From: Nostoc sp. CHAB 5834
Lineage (GTDB): Bacteria > Cyanobacteriota > Cyanobacteriia > Cyanobacteriales > Nostocaceae
Direction: 5' to 3'
Length of the DNA: 64,000 bases
Assembly (NCBI GenBank): GCA_020829485.1
Contig: JAIVFU010000007.1
Location: forward strand, 62,001-126,000
Shown here: positions 27,266 to 35,607 of the stretch, one piece after another
Layout of the letters: each line of letters opens with the position of its first letter
Position numbering within the stretch: the first letter of the stretch is position 1
Notes under the pieces: model-generated
What the model was told of the DNA's origin: nothing
Database searches by the model: none
Seen by the model: only the letters and a program-made list of their open reading frames with translations
Translations under genes and position numbers: made by a program

Positions 27266-30200
27266 CTAAACCGTCACACCTTCCAACTCTTCATCTGTCA
27301 ACTCATACAACTGACGTAATTTATCTAACTTCTCACCATTAGCTTCCCAGAAACCCCGCCCATGCGCCTCCAACATTCTCCCTAAAATATTGCGGAAAGC
27401 TTCAGGATTTGCCTTACGTAATTTACCCGCCATCTCTGCATCTAACGCATAAGTATCTGCCGCTTGGTCATAAACCCAATCATCGGTAAAATCGGCAGTA
27501 CCACCCCAACCAATCAATGCTGTCATCCGTTGGGAAATTTCAAAAGCACCACCAGAACCTTGATTCGCCATCGCTTGCGCCCATTTAGGATTTACCAACT
27601 TAGTGCGATACTCCATTCGCAGCAAATCATCTAAATTGCGGGGTGTAGTATCCTTCGAGAAACTTTCCACAAAGCTGGTTGTAACCTTCTTACCGCCTTG
27701 TTTTTCTGCTGCCCTTTTCAAACCGCCGGTATTGGCGTAATATTCTTGAATATCAGTTAAACCATATTCTACCGAATCGATTTCTTGAACAATGCGATCG
27801 CTAGTTTTTAACAAAGTATTCAATACTTCCGGTCTAGCTTGACCTTTATCTTCTCTGCCGTAGCTGAATACATTGCGACTTTGCCAAGTATTCCCCAACT
27901 CCTCACCAGATTCCCAGTTACCATCAACCACTCTATCATTTACCAAAGAACCAAAATCACCCGCCGGATTAGAAAACAATCTCGCTGATGCATTTTCCAC
28001 ACCTTGGGCTTTCAAAGCTAAAGCGTGTCTTCTAATAAAATTTTCATCTTCCGGTTCATCAGCATCAGCCGCCCGTTGAAATAAATCATCCAACAATTCG
28101 ATAATATTTACAAAACTATCCCGGAAAATTCCAGACAAATTACCCAATATATCAATGCGGGGATGTCCAACCTCAGCCAACGGCTTCAATTCATAACGAA
28201 CAACCCTACCAGTTCCTTCCTTAACAGGTTCAGCCCCCACCAACTCCAACAGAATCCCCAAAGATTCACCCTTAGTTTTAATCGCATCCAATCCCCATAA
28301 CATCACCGCCACCGTTTCAGGATATTTCCCATATTCATCCAAATGCTGGGCGATAATTTTTTGAGCAATTTCTCTTCCCCGTTCATACGCCGCAGGCGAA
28401 GGCATCCGATAAGGATCTAAAGCATGAATATTTCTCCCCGTAGGCAAAACCCCAGCCCCATCCCTTAACAAATCTCCCCCAGGCGCAGGCGGAATATACT
28501 CCCCATTCAATCCCCTTAACAAATTCGTCAACTCATCCGTAGATTGCATCAACAAATCCCTTATTAACCTTTCCTCCTCCTCTCTTTCTTCTTTGCGTTC
28601 TTTGCGCCTTTGCGGTTCGTTTTCTTCCTCCTCCCCCCCAAAATAAGCCTCCAAATACGCCCCCAACTCCTCCTCACTCGGCTTTTCCCCCAAAGTATGC
28701 AACCCCGAAGAAAACAACCGATTTTCTAAAACCTGCAAATATTCATACAACTCCAGCAAATAATCATCAAAAGCATGACTGCTAAACATCCGCACATTTT
28801 CAGGAGTAAACGCAATCCCCAACCGTTTAGCATCCTCAAACGGACAATCTGCATCCAACCCAGAATCCACAATTTTTTTACAAATCCCTTCCTTCAAAAC
28901 ATAATTCTTTTGTGGATCTTCCCGATACTCCAAAATTAAATCCCGCAATGCCACCAATTCCTTATATAAACCTGCACGACCATAAGGCGGTACATTATGG
29001 GAAATCAATACACCATAACCGCGACGTTTTGCCAACATCGACTCAGACGGATTATTCGCCGCATATATATATAGATTAGGCAAATTTCCTAACAAAATAT
29101 CCGACCAAGAATAACCCGTATTACCCAACGGAGAACCAGGCAACCATTCCACCGTCCCATGCATTCCAAAGTGAACTACAGCATCAGCTTGAAACTCATT
29201 TTGCAACCATTTATAATAAGCAGCATATTGGGGATGGGGCGTTAAATCTCGTTCAAACATTAAACGCATCGGGTCGCCTTGTATACCCAAAGGTGGTTGT
29301 ACACCTATCCACACATTGCCTAATTGCACACCGCCAATCTGAAATTCATCACCATAAGTTTTAATACCAGTCCCCGTAAGAGATTTCCATTGTTTTTCAA
29401 TGCGGGAGGTTTGCAGATATCCCAGCCATTTTTCTAGAGTGCGAACATTGACACTACTTGTGGGGTGGGCAACATGAGCGCCCCTAGATAATGGCGGGCA
29501 AGATGCCCACCCCACAAGAGGATTAGTTTCATCTGCTTCTTTCACCCAGCGAATCAATTCTTCGCCATCCTCCGGTAAATCTCCGACGGTATAACCTTGT
29601 TCTTTGAGTGCGTGGAGAAACTTCAGCAAACTACGCGGTACATTTAATAATGCAGCTGTGCCTACAGCACCGTAACCTGGCGGGAACCCATATAAAATAA
29701 TTGCAATTTTGCGTTCCGATGCAGGTTTTTGCCGCAAAGCCACCCAAGTTTTTACCCTACCAATTAATCGCTGCACCCGTTCGGGAACCAGATAAATATT
29801 TTCGCCCACCAAACCACCAAGGGGAACGGTATCAATAGCCCCATCCAATTCTGGTAACGCATACAACACTACACTTTGCAATCCGCCGATACCTTGGCGC
29901 GTCCACGAGGAAATATCTTGAATTAATAGTGGTGCAGCAACAATATAAGGGACATTCTTGGCAGTGAGGATGCGCTTTGCTACTTCTATCTGACGGCCAG
30001 CTTCCATTGAACCAGCGGGGCCACCTACCAGAGGAAAGCCAATTGTAGAGACGATCGCATCCACCTTCACTGCTTCACTTGATAGTGAGGCAGTCTCTAT
30101 CTTACCTACTTGTCGTTGCTGAATTTCATGGTCGGTTGTCATTAAATCTCGTACTGCTACATGTCCTTCTACGCCGTTGATGAAGATGGGTAAAGGAGTT

Positions 30201-31063
30201 AAGCCGGCTTTTTCAAAACTGCGAATTAGTTGGGGTATGTAGGGTTGTTTGGTGATGACGTGTTTACGGTAGAGGAGAATTCCGATAACTGGGGAGTGGG
30301 GAGTGGGGAGTGGGGAGTGGGGGGATGAGGGAGATGAGGGGGATAAGCAATGCTCATTTCCCATTCCCCATTCCCTATTCCCTATTCCCTTCTTGTGATA
30401 CCATTCTAAATATTCGCGGGGGGATTCAAAAAATCCTGGATAGTCGGGGTGGAGTAATCCAATGTTGGGGGTTTCAATTAGCGGGGGAATGCCGCCGACT
30501 TTTAAATTTAAATATTTTTCTGCTAGTGTCCAGAATAATGAGGCTACGTTTTCTAAACCGCCTGCATTCCAGTAACCATAGATAATTAACCAGTTGCGTA
30601 AGTCTTGAACTTTTTGCACTGGCACATATTTCAGTAGTTTGGGGCCAATCTTTAAAAAGCTGATGTAACCAGCAAGTTTGTCTTCTTCTCGTCCGTTGCT
30701 AAATTTGTCAAGGATGAATTTAACTGGTTTGGGCATTCCTTTGGGTTTGTCGCCAATGGCAAAGTCACCCAATTTGGTTAAACTCATCAATTCTAGGGCT
30801 GACTCAAAGACTAGGCGGATGGGAATTTTGGAAATGCGATCGCGCAACCACACAACTTGGTCATAATCAAATAGGAGGCTACCGAAAAACACATCAGCGC
30901 CATCAAGTGCTGCTTCTACTTCGGCGCGTTGACTGGTAAGATCGCGATCGCTAAATACCCGAATATCCAACTCAGGACAGCGAGAGTTAGCCAAAAAGGC
31001 TGCTTTTCTATACAAATCAGCGTTGAACGATTCAAACCCAGCAACCAAGACGATGCGTTTCAT
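27266..31063 (-). CDS. bchH: Magnesium chelatase subunit H-type protein (BchH/CobN family)
   Basis: 1265 residues. The N-terminus MKRIVLVAGFESFNADLYRK and the following DUF3479-like region, plus a core length near 1190 once inserts are removed, fit the ChlH/BchH branch better than true CobN. The CobN/Mg-chelatase core is complete (GMHGTVEWLPG, NNPSESMLAKRRG, GGLKRAAEK). BchH binds protoporphyrin IX and, with the I and D subunits, inserts Mg2+ at the first committed step of chlorophyll synthesis. Cyanobacteria often carry a second, divergent copy beside the main ChlH, and this may be that copy; a cobalt role cannot be excluded. Three in-frame segments (about residues 224-258, 515-535 and 812-828) are translated interspersed repeats. 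No chlI/chlD or heme genes are adjacent. Confidence 0.87.
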   Translation of the reverse strand: MKRIVLVAGFESFNADLYRKAAFLANSRCPELDIRVFSDRDLTSQRAEVEAALDGADVFFGSLLFDYDQVVWLRDRISKIPIRLVFESALELMSLTKLGDFAIGDKPKGMPKPVKFILDKFSNGREEDKLAGYISFLKIGPKLLKYVPVQKVQDLRNWLIIYGYWNAGGLENVASLFWTLAEKYLNLKVGGIPPLIETPNIGLLHPDYPGFFESPREYLEWYHKKGIGNREWGMGNEHCLSPSSPSSPHSPLPTPHSPVIGILLYRKHVITKQPYIPQLIRSFEKAGLTPLPIFINGVEGHVAVRDLMTTDHEIQQRQVGKIETASLSSEAVKVDAIVSTIGFPLVGGPAGSMEAGRQIEVAKRILTAKNVPYIVAAPLLIQDISSWTRQGIGGLQSVVLYALPELDGAIDTVPLGGLVGENIYLVPERVQRLIGRVKTWVALRQKPASERKIAIILYGFPPGYGAVGTAALLNVPRSLLKFLHALKEQGYTVGDLPEDGEELIRWVKEADETNPLVGWASCPPLSRGAHVAHPTSSVNVRTLEKWLGYLQTSRIEKQWKSLTGTGIKTYGDEFQIGGVQLGNVWIGVQPPLGIQGDPMRLMFERDLTPHPQYAAYYKWLQNEFQADAVVHFGMHGTVEWLPGSPLGNTGYSWSDILLGNLPNLYIYAANNPSESMLAKRRGYGVLISHNVPPYGRAGLYKELVALRDLILEYREDPQKNYVLKEGICKKIVDSGLDADCPFEDAKRLGIAFTPENVRMFSSHAFDDYLLELYEYLQVLENRLFSSGLHTLGEKPSEEELGAYLEAYFGGEEEENEPQRRKERKEEREEEERLIRDLLMQSTDELTNLLRGLNGEYIPPAPGGDLLRDGAGVLPTGRNIHALDPYRMPSPAAYERGREIAQKIIAQHLDEYGKYPETVAVMLWGLDAIKTKGESLGILLELVGAEPVKEGTGRVVRYELKPLAEVGHPRIDILGNLSGIFRDSFVNIIELLDDLFQRAADADEPEDENFIRRHALALKAQGVENASARLFSNPAGDFGSLVNDRVVDGNWESGEELGNTWQSRNVFSYGREDKGQARPEVLNTLLKTSDRIVQEIDSVEYGLTDIQEYYANTGGLKRAAEKQGGKKVTTSFVESFSKDTTPRNLDDLLRMEYRTKLVNPKWAQAMANQGSGGAFEISQRMTALIGWGGTADFTDDWVYDQAADTYALDAEMAGKLRKANPEAFRNILGRMLEAHGRGFWEANGEKLDKLRQLYELTDEELEGVTV
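28583..28622 (-). repeat. Repeat-derived insert 3 in bchH
   Basis: CTTTGCGTTCTTTGCGCC followed by TTTGCGGTTCG is a widespread cyanobacterial interspersed phrase. In the gene it encodes NEPQRRKERKEERE, a highly charged run in an otherwise conserved region. Confidence 0.7.
29458..29518 (-). repeat. Repeat-derived insert 2 in bchH
   Basis: TTGTGGGGTGGGCAACATG and the inverse GATGCCCACCCCACAAG form the same palindrome as at 15275-15344 and 26035-26105. Translated here as GWASCPPLSRGAHVAHPTS. Confidence 0.8.
30289..30394 (-). repeat. Repeat-derived insert 1 in bchH
   Basis: GGGGAGTGGGGAGTGG tandem heptamers followed by a CCATTCCCCATTCCC run (opposite sense). Read in frame as about 34 residues rich in Gly, Ser and Pro between EWYHK and VIGILLYRKH. 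Same type as the kinase insert at 361-486. Confidence 0.8.
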
Positions 31064-31741
31064 GCCTGTAAGCTACGAAATATTTCTTTACTTTGATCTT
31101 AAACCTGCTTTCAGGGTGATTGTTAAATATCTACCAGCAGATTTCGGTCATTTAGCCGTACTAGTACAGGATAGCGGAAATAAACATCTCATTTTATCGG
31201 GCTGAAAAGCCTGTATTACCAATTTTCTTGCTTTTACCCCTCTGCTTTTGTGGCCTTCTGCTTCTCTGCACTTGTACCACTCTACCTTCTTGCACTATAA
31301 GACTCATATTTGATTTTTGAACAAAACTCAGTACACCTTTATTCCTTCTTCCCAGTCCCCAGTCCCTTACCTCTACGAGTGATTCAGAAATCAAATCGGA
31401 TTGCTATAGGTACAATTGTCATAGCTTTCTACTTTTACGAAGCGTTATTATTTTAAGGATGAGGGTAATTGCCGCATTTCAATTTATTGCAACAATCACC
31501 GGATTATTGCCGATTTTGATAAATTATGAGGATTGTGTTTTTTTTCCTAAAAGCGGCTTTTGCTACATAAAATCTGCTTAAAAAGTTTGCCAAGAGCTTA
31601 TTTTATTTACCAGGATATTAATGGTTAAAATAATGTGGACATTGCTAACAAGTAGCTAAACAAATTTATTAGCAAAACTTTTTATCTCAAAGTTCAAAAG
31701 TTTTGAATCAGTATCAAAATAACTAAGTTAAGGATGAAATC
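31064..31741. other. Long spacer upstream of bchH and amidase
   Basis: No gene is seen. A MITE-like unit lies at 31296-31408. The rest is AT-rich. Because bchH and the amidase gene are divergent, promoters of both must lie here. An AAGTTAAGGATGAAATC segment just before 31742 provides a plausible ribosome site (AAGGA) for the amidase. Confidence 0.45.
31296..31408. mobile_element. MITE with TATAGGACTC/GATTGCTATA termini
   Basis: Ends ACTCATATTTGATTTTTGAA and TTCAGAAATCAAATCGGATT are inverted; TA flanks both ends. The copy at 50172-50284 is almost identical over about 105 bp including the interior (CTCAGTACACCTTTATTCC), so the family was active recently. Confidence 0.8.
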
Positions 31742-32683
31742 ATGAAATTTGGAATTGATAGTGGGCACAATTGCCCACCAGACACAGGAGCTAGAGGCAT
31801 CAAAGTTGAGGATAATTTAACTCTAGATGTAGGTAATAGAGTTATAGCTAAGTTAAGAGCTTTAGGAAATGAAGTTGTAGTATGTAAACCAAGTAGTGCT
31901 AGTACAGTCCGCGACTCACTCTCAAAAAGGTGTTCTATAGCTAATGCGAGTAGAGTAGATATTTTTGTTTCAATTCATTTTAATGCTTTTAACAGACAAG
32001 CTAATGGCACAGAAGTATTTGCAACTAGTGAGAATGGCAGAAGAATTGCTAAACCCGTATTAGATGAAATCGTCAAGTTGGGATTTTTTAATCGCGGTGT
32101 TAAGAGTGGTTCCCACTTGTATGTTCTGAAAAATACAGATATGCCTGCTATCTTGATAGAATGTTGCTTCATCGATTCGCAAAAAGATATGAATCTTTAT
32201 AATCCTGAAGCAATGGCTAATGCGATCGTCAAAGGCTTAACTGGTAAATTGCCAAGTGTTCCTGTTAACCCTGTACAAGATGAAGAAGATAATGCAGATG
32301 CCACTATTCTCAGACTGCAAAAATCCTTAAATCGACTCAAAATAACTGATAGAAATGGTAGGGCGTTAGTAGAAGATGGCTTCACCGGGGCTGATACAAA
32401 ATCTGCCGTAGAAAAATTTCAGACTATTGTTGGAGTTCAACCGACTGGAATTGCTGACTCAAATACATGGAATGCCATAAATCTAATTTTGGCAAAACGA
32501 ATTATCAGAGCAAACCATGCCGGTGGTGCAGTTGTCAGATACTTGCAATACCGTTTAGGTGTTGATAATGATGGCATCTACGGGGCGCAAACAGAGGTTG
32601 CTATTAAGAACTTTCAAAAGCAAAATGGTTTAGATGCTGATGGGATTGTCGGCCCTGTTAGCTGGCAGAAATTAATTGGTTAG
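31742..32683 (+). CDS. N-acetylmuramoyl-L-alanine amidase with two PG-binding domains
   Basis: 313 residues. Amidase_3 catalytic domain (about 1-165): FGIDSGHN and SIHFNAF supply zinc-ligand histidines, and AILIECCFID carries the catalytic Glu. Two peptidoglycan-binding (PG_binding_1) domains follow (about 185-250 and 260-313, the last with GIYGAQTEVAIKNFQKQNGLDADGIVG). No signal peptide is visible, so export may be by a non-Sec route or after lysis; phage- or stress-type lysins have a similar layout. It hydrolyses the bond between muramic acid and L-alanine. The gene stands alone. Confidence 0.9.
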   Translation: MKFGIDSGHNCPPDTGARGIKVEDNLTLDVGNRVIAKLRALGNEVVVCKPSSASTVRDSLSKRCSIANASRVDIFVSIHFNAFNRQANGTEVFATSENGRRIAKPVLDEIVKLGFFNRGVKSGSHLYVLKNTDMPAILIECCFIDSQKDMNLYNPEAMANAIVKGLTGKLPSVPVNPVQDEEDNADATILRLQKSLNRLKITDRNGRALVEDGFTGADTKSAVEKFQTIVGVQPTGIADSNTWNAINLILAKRIIRANHAGGAVVRYLQYRLGVDNDGIYGAQTEVAIKNFQKQNGLDADGIVGPVSWQKLIG

Positions 32684-32934
32684 ATTGAGGGGTAGGCATT
32701 GTTTGTAGTAGATGCTTTAGCGCTAAAGCACCTACTACGAACTTATAAAGTCAAGCGTAGGCGTAGCCCGTCGTAGACCGACTTTGAGGTAAGCTGATAT
32801 GCGTCTAAATTATATAAACATTCTTTATAATCGTTGACGGTTGACGGTTGACGGTTGACGGTTATCGGTCATCAGTCATTAGTCAACAGTTATCAGGTAA
32901 ATGTACAAGTTAAATGCGTAACAGCTTATCTGTT
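32684..32934. other. Repeat-filled spacer
   Basis: Holds the palindrome at 32701-32742, a GCGTAGGCGTAGCCCGTCG block (about 32752-32780) and a TTGACGG heptamer repeated four times (about 32836-32863) that runs into GTCATCAGTCATTAGTCAAC. No gene is seen. Confidence 0.6.
32701..32742. repeat. 42-bp near-perfect palindrome
   Basis: GTTTGTAGTAGATGCTTTAG and its inverse CTAAAGCACCTACTACGAAC meet at a GCGC centre. It lies 18 bp after the amidase stop and could end its transcript. Same family as 6674-6730. Confidence 0.8.
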
Positions 32935-33072
32935 GCTTATATAGCAATACGGTTTAGTTAAGCCCAAAAACCTTGGTAGAGACGCGTTAGCGTAGCGGGA
33001 CGAAGTACAATTTCGCGTCTCTACACGTATCAGTACTAAAAATCCTTAACACAAGCGTATTGGCTTATATAG
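32935..33072. mobile_element. 118-bp MITE (CAATACGG family) with 10-bp target duplication
   Basis: The element spans 32945-33062. It starts CAATACGGTTTAGTTAAG and ends CTTAACACAAGCGTATTG, inverted. It is flanked by the exact direct repeat GCTTATATAG (32935-32944 and 33063-33072). The interior hairpin has arms GTAGAGACGCG (32976) and CGCGTCTCTAC (33014). Relatives: 47084-47185 and 38496-38579. Confidence 0.9.
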
Positions 33073-33121
33073 CGGAATCTTATCCGAAGCGTATTGCGAT
33101 CGCACTCCTGTATCTTACTAA

Positions 33122-33212
33122 TAGACATCTCCGAAAATGAATGTAGAGACGTTGCATTGCAACGTTTCTACAAGGTTTCAGATAACGCATAATTAATTTC
33201 TGGAGATGTCTA
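33122..33212. mobile_element. MITE with TAGACATCTCC termini
   Basis: Starts TAGACATCTCCGAAAAT and ends AATTTCTGGAGATGTCTA; flanking TA is compatible with a TA target. It contains the hairpin TGTAGAGACGTTGCA/TTGCAACGTTTCTACA (33142-33172). Its right end supplies the stop codon of the hydrolase gene. A one-ended copy begins at 60521. Confidence 0.75.
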
Positions 33213-33962
33213 ATTTGTAGAACTACTAAAAGATAGTGCAGATGCTTCCACTAAATGCAGATGGTGACGTTTCCAAAAACTCAAAATCTCTTCACCAACC
33301 TGTTGAGGATAGAAGTAGTGAAAAAAATGATATCCTTCTGGGCATTCCCAGAGTTTATCTTCTGGCTTCAACCAATTCAACCAGTCATGCAATACAGTTG
33401 AGTTCACTACCGGATCGCTCTTGCTACCACATACCATCATTGGCATAGAAACTCCACCCTTGGGTAAATAAACCAATTTAAATAAAGAGTGTGACGAGGG
33501 AGATTGTTCTAAATCTTTATCTAAGGCAGCTACTAACTTTTTAGTGGTATGAGGTGGCTGATTTCCAAAAAGACTACGAACGCTGCTTGCTAAAACTAGC
33601 TCACGGCTAATGCTAAAAAGCTGTCGTTGAAAGTAATAGTGAGCTTGCCAATTGTTTGCAGGTTGAGCTGCAACAGCCAGCAAGGTGAGCGATCGCACTT
33701 TTTGGGGAAATCGCCGCGCAAAGGTTAAGGCGATCGCACCACTCATACCATGACCTGCTAAATGCACGGGGCGATCGCGCCATTCTAAAAACTCATATAG
33801 CAACTCCACAGCTTGATCTATGGAACTGGCTTCATCTTTGGTTTGCTGGTATTCCCACTGAGCGATGCTTATATACCCAGATAAATATTCAAGTAATGGT
33901 TTATCAAAACGCTTCAAAATAGGACTGGCATTTAACCACAGAACATCAAATGAATCAGACAT
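33210..33962 (-). CDS. Alpha/beta hydrolase
   Basis: 250 residues. The nucleophile elbow GHGMSG (Ser about 93) sits in HLAGHGMSGAIALTFA, and the downstream MMVCGSKSDPVV (Asp) and EGYHFFHYF (His) complete a plausible catalytic triad. There is no signal peptide, so it should be cytoplasmic. The substrate is unknown. The stop codon TAG lies within the terminal repeat of the MITE at 33122-33212, so the last few residues (about SFSSSTN) may have been altered by that insertion. It follows flavodoxin in the same direction after a terminator-like hairpin, so it probably has its own promoter. Confidence 0.85.
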   Translation of the reverse strand: MSDSFDVLWLNASPILKRFDKPLLEYLSGYISIAQWEYQQTKDEASSIDQAVELLYEFLEWRDRPVHLAGHGMSGAIALTFARRFPQKVRSLTLLAVAAQPANNWQAHYYFQRQLFSISRELVLASSVRSLFGNQPPHTTKKLVAALDKDLEQSPSSHSLFKLVYLPKGGVSMPMMVCGSKSDPVVNSTVLHDWLNWLKPEDKLWECPEGYHFFHYFYPQQVGEEILSFWKRHHLHLVEASALSFSSSTN

Positions 33963-33999
33963 AAATACCTATAACTTCTAAATTATCAATTTCAATAAA

Positions 34000-34021
34000 G
34001 GCGCACAGCTAGCTATGCGCC
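34000..34021 (-). terminator. Likely rho-independent terminator after flavodoxin
   Basis: Arms GGCGCA and TGCGCC with an AGCTAGCT loop region; on the reverse strand the stem is followed by TTTATTG. It lies between the flavodoxin stop (34030) and the hydrolase start. Confidence 0.6.
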
Positions 34022-34029
34022 CCTAATCT

Positions 34030-34542
34030 CTACAAACCAAATTCTGTTTTCAACTGAGCAACCCAAGTTTTAATTCGCTCATCTGTTAGATCAGATTGAC
34101 TACCTTCATCAAGTGCCAGCCCAACAAATTTGCCATTTTTCAAAGCTCTAGAATTTTCAAAGTCATAACCCTCAGTTGGCCAGTAGCCAACAGTTTTACC
34201 GCCTCGCTGGGAAATTTTTTCTTCCAGAATTCCCATTGCATCCTGGAAGTTATCGGCATAGCCATATTGGTCTCCATCACCAAAATAGGCAACCAGCTTA
34301 CCGATAAAATCTATTTCATCAAGATCAGAGAAAAAACCTTCCCAATCGCTCTGAAGTTGACCAATATCCCAAGTGGGAGAGCCAATAATCAGCAATTCAT
34401 ACTCATCAAAGGTGGTAGCATCCGCCTCATAAATGGGATGTAATGTTACAACCTCATCACCAAACTCATCCCGGATTTTTTCAGCATCAGATTCAGTGTT
34501 GCCAGTTTGAGTACCGTAGAACAGACCGATTTTTTTCGACAT
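34030..34542 (-). CDS. isiB: Flavodoxin (long-chain)
   Basis: 170 residues, the length of cyanobacterial long-chain flavodoxins. The FMN phosphate loop GTQTGNTE is near the N-terminus, followed by SPTWDIGQLQSDW and the isoalloxazine-side FGDGDQYGYADNF. Flavodoxin replaces ferredoxin as electron carrier from photosystem I under iron limitation, hence isiB. The usual partner isiA is not adjacent. Upstream (34543-34690) is AT-rich sequence with TGATAGTTTTTATCA, possibly a Fur-type site. A hairpin with a short T-run follows the gene. Confidence 0.95.
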   Translation of the reverse strand: MSKKIGLFYGTQTGNTESDAEKIRDEFGDEVVTLHPIYEADATTFDEYELLIIGSPTWDIGQLQSDWEGFFSDLDEIDFIGKLVAYFGDGDQYGYADNFQDAMGILEEKISQRGGKTVGYWPTEGYDFENSRALKNGKFVGLALDEGSQSDLTDERIKTWVAQLKTEFGL

Positions 34543-34859
34543 ATTTTCACCTGATATATAGTTTTGCGATCGCCAGGATACCTATTTGCCTTGTTGAAAT
34601 ATATTCTTTGCTTAATGAATATCTATCTCAATAAGCCTGAAGATATCCTACCAGATTTATTGATAGTTTTTATCATTTAATTTAAGTAAAATTTTGTAAA
34701 GTATTTCAGGAAACAAACCCAAAAGGCGGGCGGCGGTTCATTCCACTCCAACTTCTTGTAAGTGGCTTACGATATCCTCAGACAATATTCCGAATTATTA
34801 CTGGTTTCAAAACGTACATCGGTAAAGGAACCTAGAGAAAGTAAATTTTTTGTGCATTT
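34543..34859. promoter_or_regulatory. Divergent promoter region with possible iron-response site
   Basis: About 317 bp between divergent flavodoxin and a small secreted protein gene. TTGATAGTTTTTATCATTT (about 34658-34676) is an imperfect inverted repeat resembling AT-rich Fur boxes; a second candidate, TGAATATCTATCTCA, lies about 34615-34630. Assignment is by resemblance and by flavodoxin biology only. GGCGGGCGGCGG near 34725 is isolated. Confidence 0.3.
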
Positions 34860-35171
34860 ATGAAATTCATCCAAATACTAAAAGTAGCTGTAATTCCTGT
34901 TTTGACTGTATTGAGCTTGTTGTCTGCATCAAACAAAGTACTAGCTGACTATTTAAATAATCAGGGTTCAGGAGGTAATTACCGTTATGAATTATGGTCT
35001 AGCGATGATAATAGTTATTACTATTTGAAAATCTGGTCATCTGAAGCAAGTCCAAACAGTGAACCATACTACACAAGTAGAGCATTCACCTCTACTAGGG
35101 AAGCTTTAATTTATTTTGATTGCAAATACGATAAGAAAAATTTACCAGAATGTCCGAATGTTCAAGAATAA
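34860..35171 (+). CDS. Small secreted protein of unknown function
   Basis: 103 residues with a clear Sec signal peptide (ILKVAVIPVLTVLSLLSASNKVLA, cleavage about residue 30). The mature part is rich in Tyr, Ser and Trp (YRYELWSSDDNSYYYLKIW) and has two Cys (DCKYDKKNLPEC) that could form a disulfide. I do not recognise a family. It is divergent from flavodoxin. Its reading frame has proper composition and a signal peptide, so it is likely real. Confidence 0.65.
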   Translation: MKFIQILKVAVIPVLTVLSLLSASNKVLADYLNNQGSGGNYRYELWSSDDNSYYYLKIWSSEASPNSEPYYTSRAFTSTREALIYFDCKYDKKNLPECPNVQE

Positions 35172-35209
35172 TTTTGAACCTTTATCAAAGTATCCTGGGA
35201 GGGTTAGCC

Positions 35210-35311
35210 ATAGGAATTATATTTAATTTGTGAAAATTCGCGGTGTCAAGATCCCCGACTTCTTTAAGAAGTCGGGGATTTAACTTTTCACGAATAATTT
35301 AGGATTATTAT
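35210..35311. repeat. GATCCCCGACTTC hairpin element
   Basis: The central hairpin AGATCCCCGACTTC/GAAGTCGGGGAT (35249-35279) sits in a larger unit with inverted flanks (TTAATTTGTGAAAATTC and TTTTCACGAATAATTTAGG). The same unit surrounds the hairpin at 45505-45597. It lies after the small secreted gene and may terminate it. Confidence 0.7.
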
Positions 35312-35363
35312 ATTTTTTGTTTGGTAATATTTTAAATTCAATAATTTATAAATATAAATTACC

Positions 35364-35470
35364 TATAACGGTTCCCATTCAGATATGGTACAACATTACA
35401 TCACGAGGTTTAGGGGTACGGCACTGCCGTGCCCCTACGGGTGTACCTCACGTAAACGAGAACGGCTATA
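35364..35470. mobile_element. MITE-like element with TATAACGGTTC termini
   Basis: Ends TATAACGGTTCCCATT and AACGAGAACGGCTATA are inverted, related to the element at 15391-15529. It contains GGGGTACGGCACTGCCGTGC, a hairpin of the common GGCACTGCC type. The remainder of 35172-35607 is AT-rich, with a tandem AATTACGAATTACGAATTAC run just after the next gene (35560-35607). Confidence 0.6.
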
Positions 35471-35607
35471 TATGGTCAATTTTTAATATTTTGAGTAAAC
35501 TACAGAGGCAATGTAAAAGGCTACTTTTCTTCCGATAGTTGGTCGGTTGGTCAAGATAATTCGTAGTTCGTAATTAAAAAATTAAATTACGAATTACGAA
35601 TTACAAA

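Noticed and set aside
27266..31063. Calling the gene cobN
   Set aside because: The N-terminal region and core length fit BchH/ChlH better; cobalt specificity cannot be shown, so it is only mentioned as an alternative.
34030..34859. isiAB operon
   Set aside because: Only the flavodoxin is present; no chlorophyll-binding IsiA gene is adjacent, and the Fur-like site is weak.
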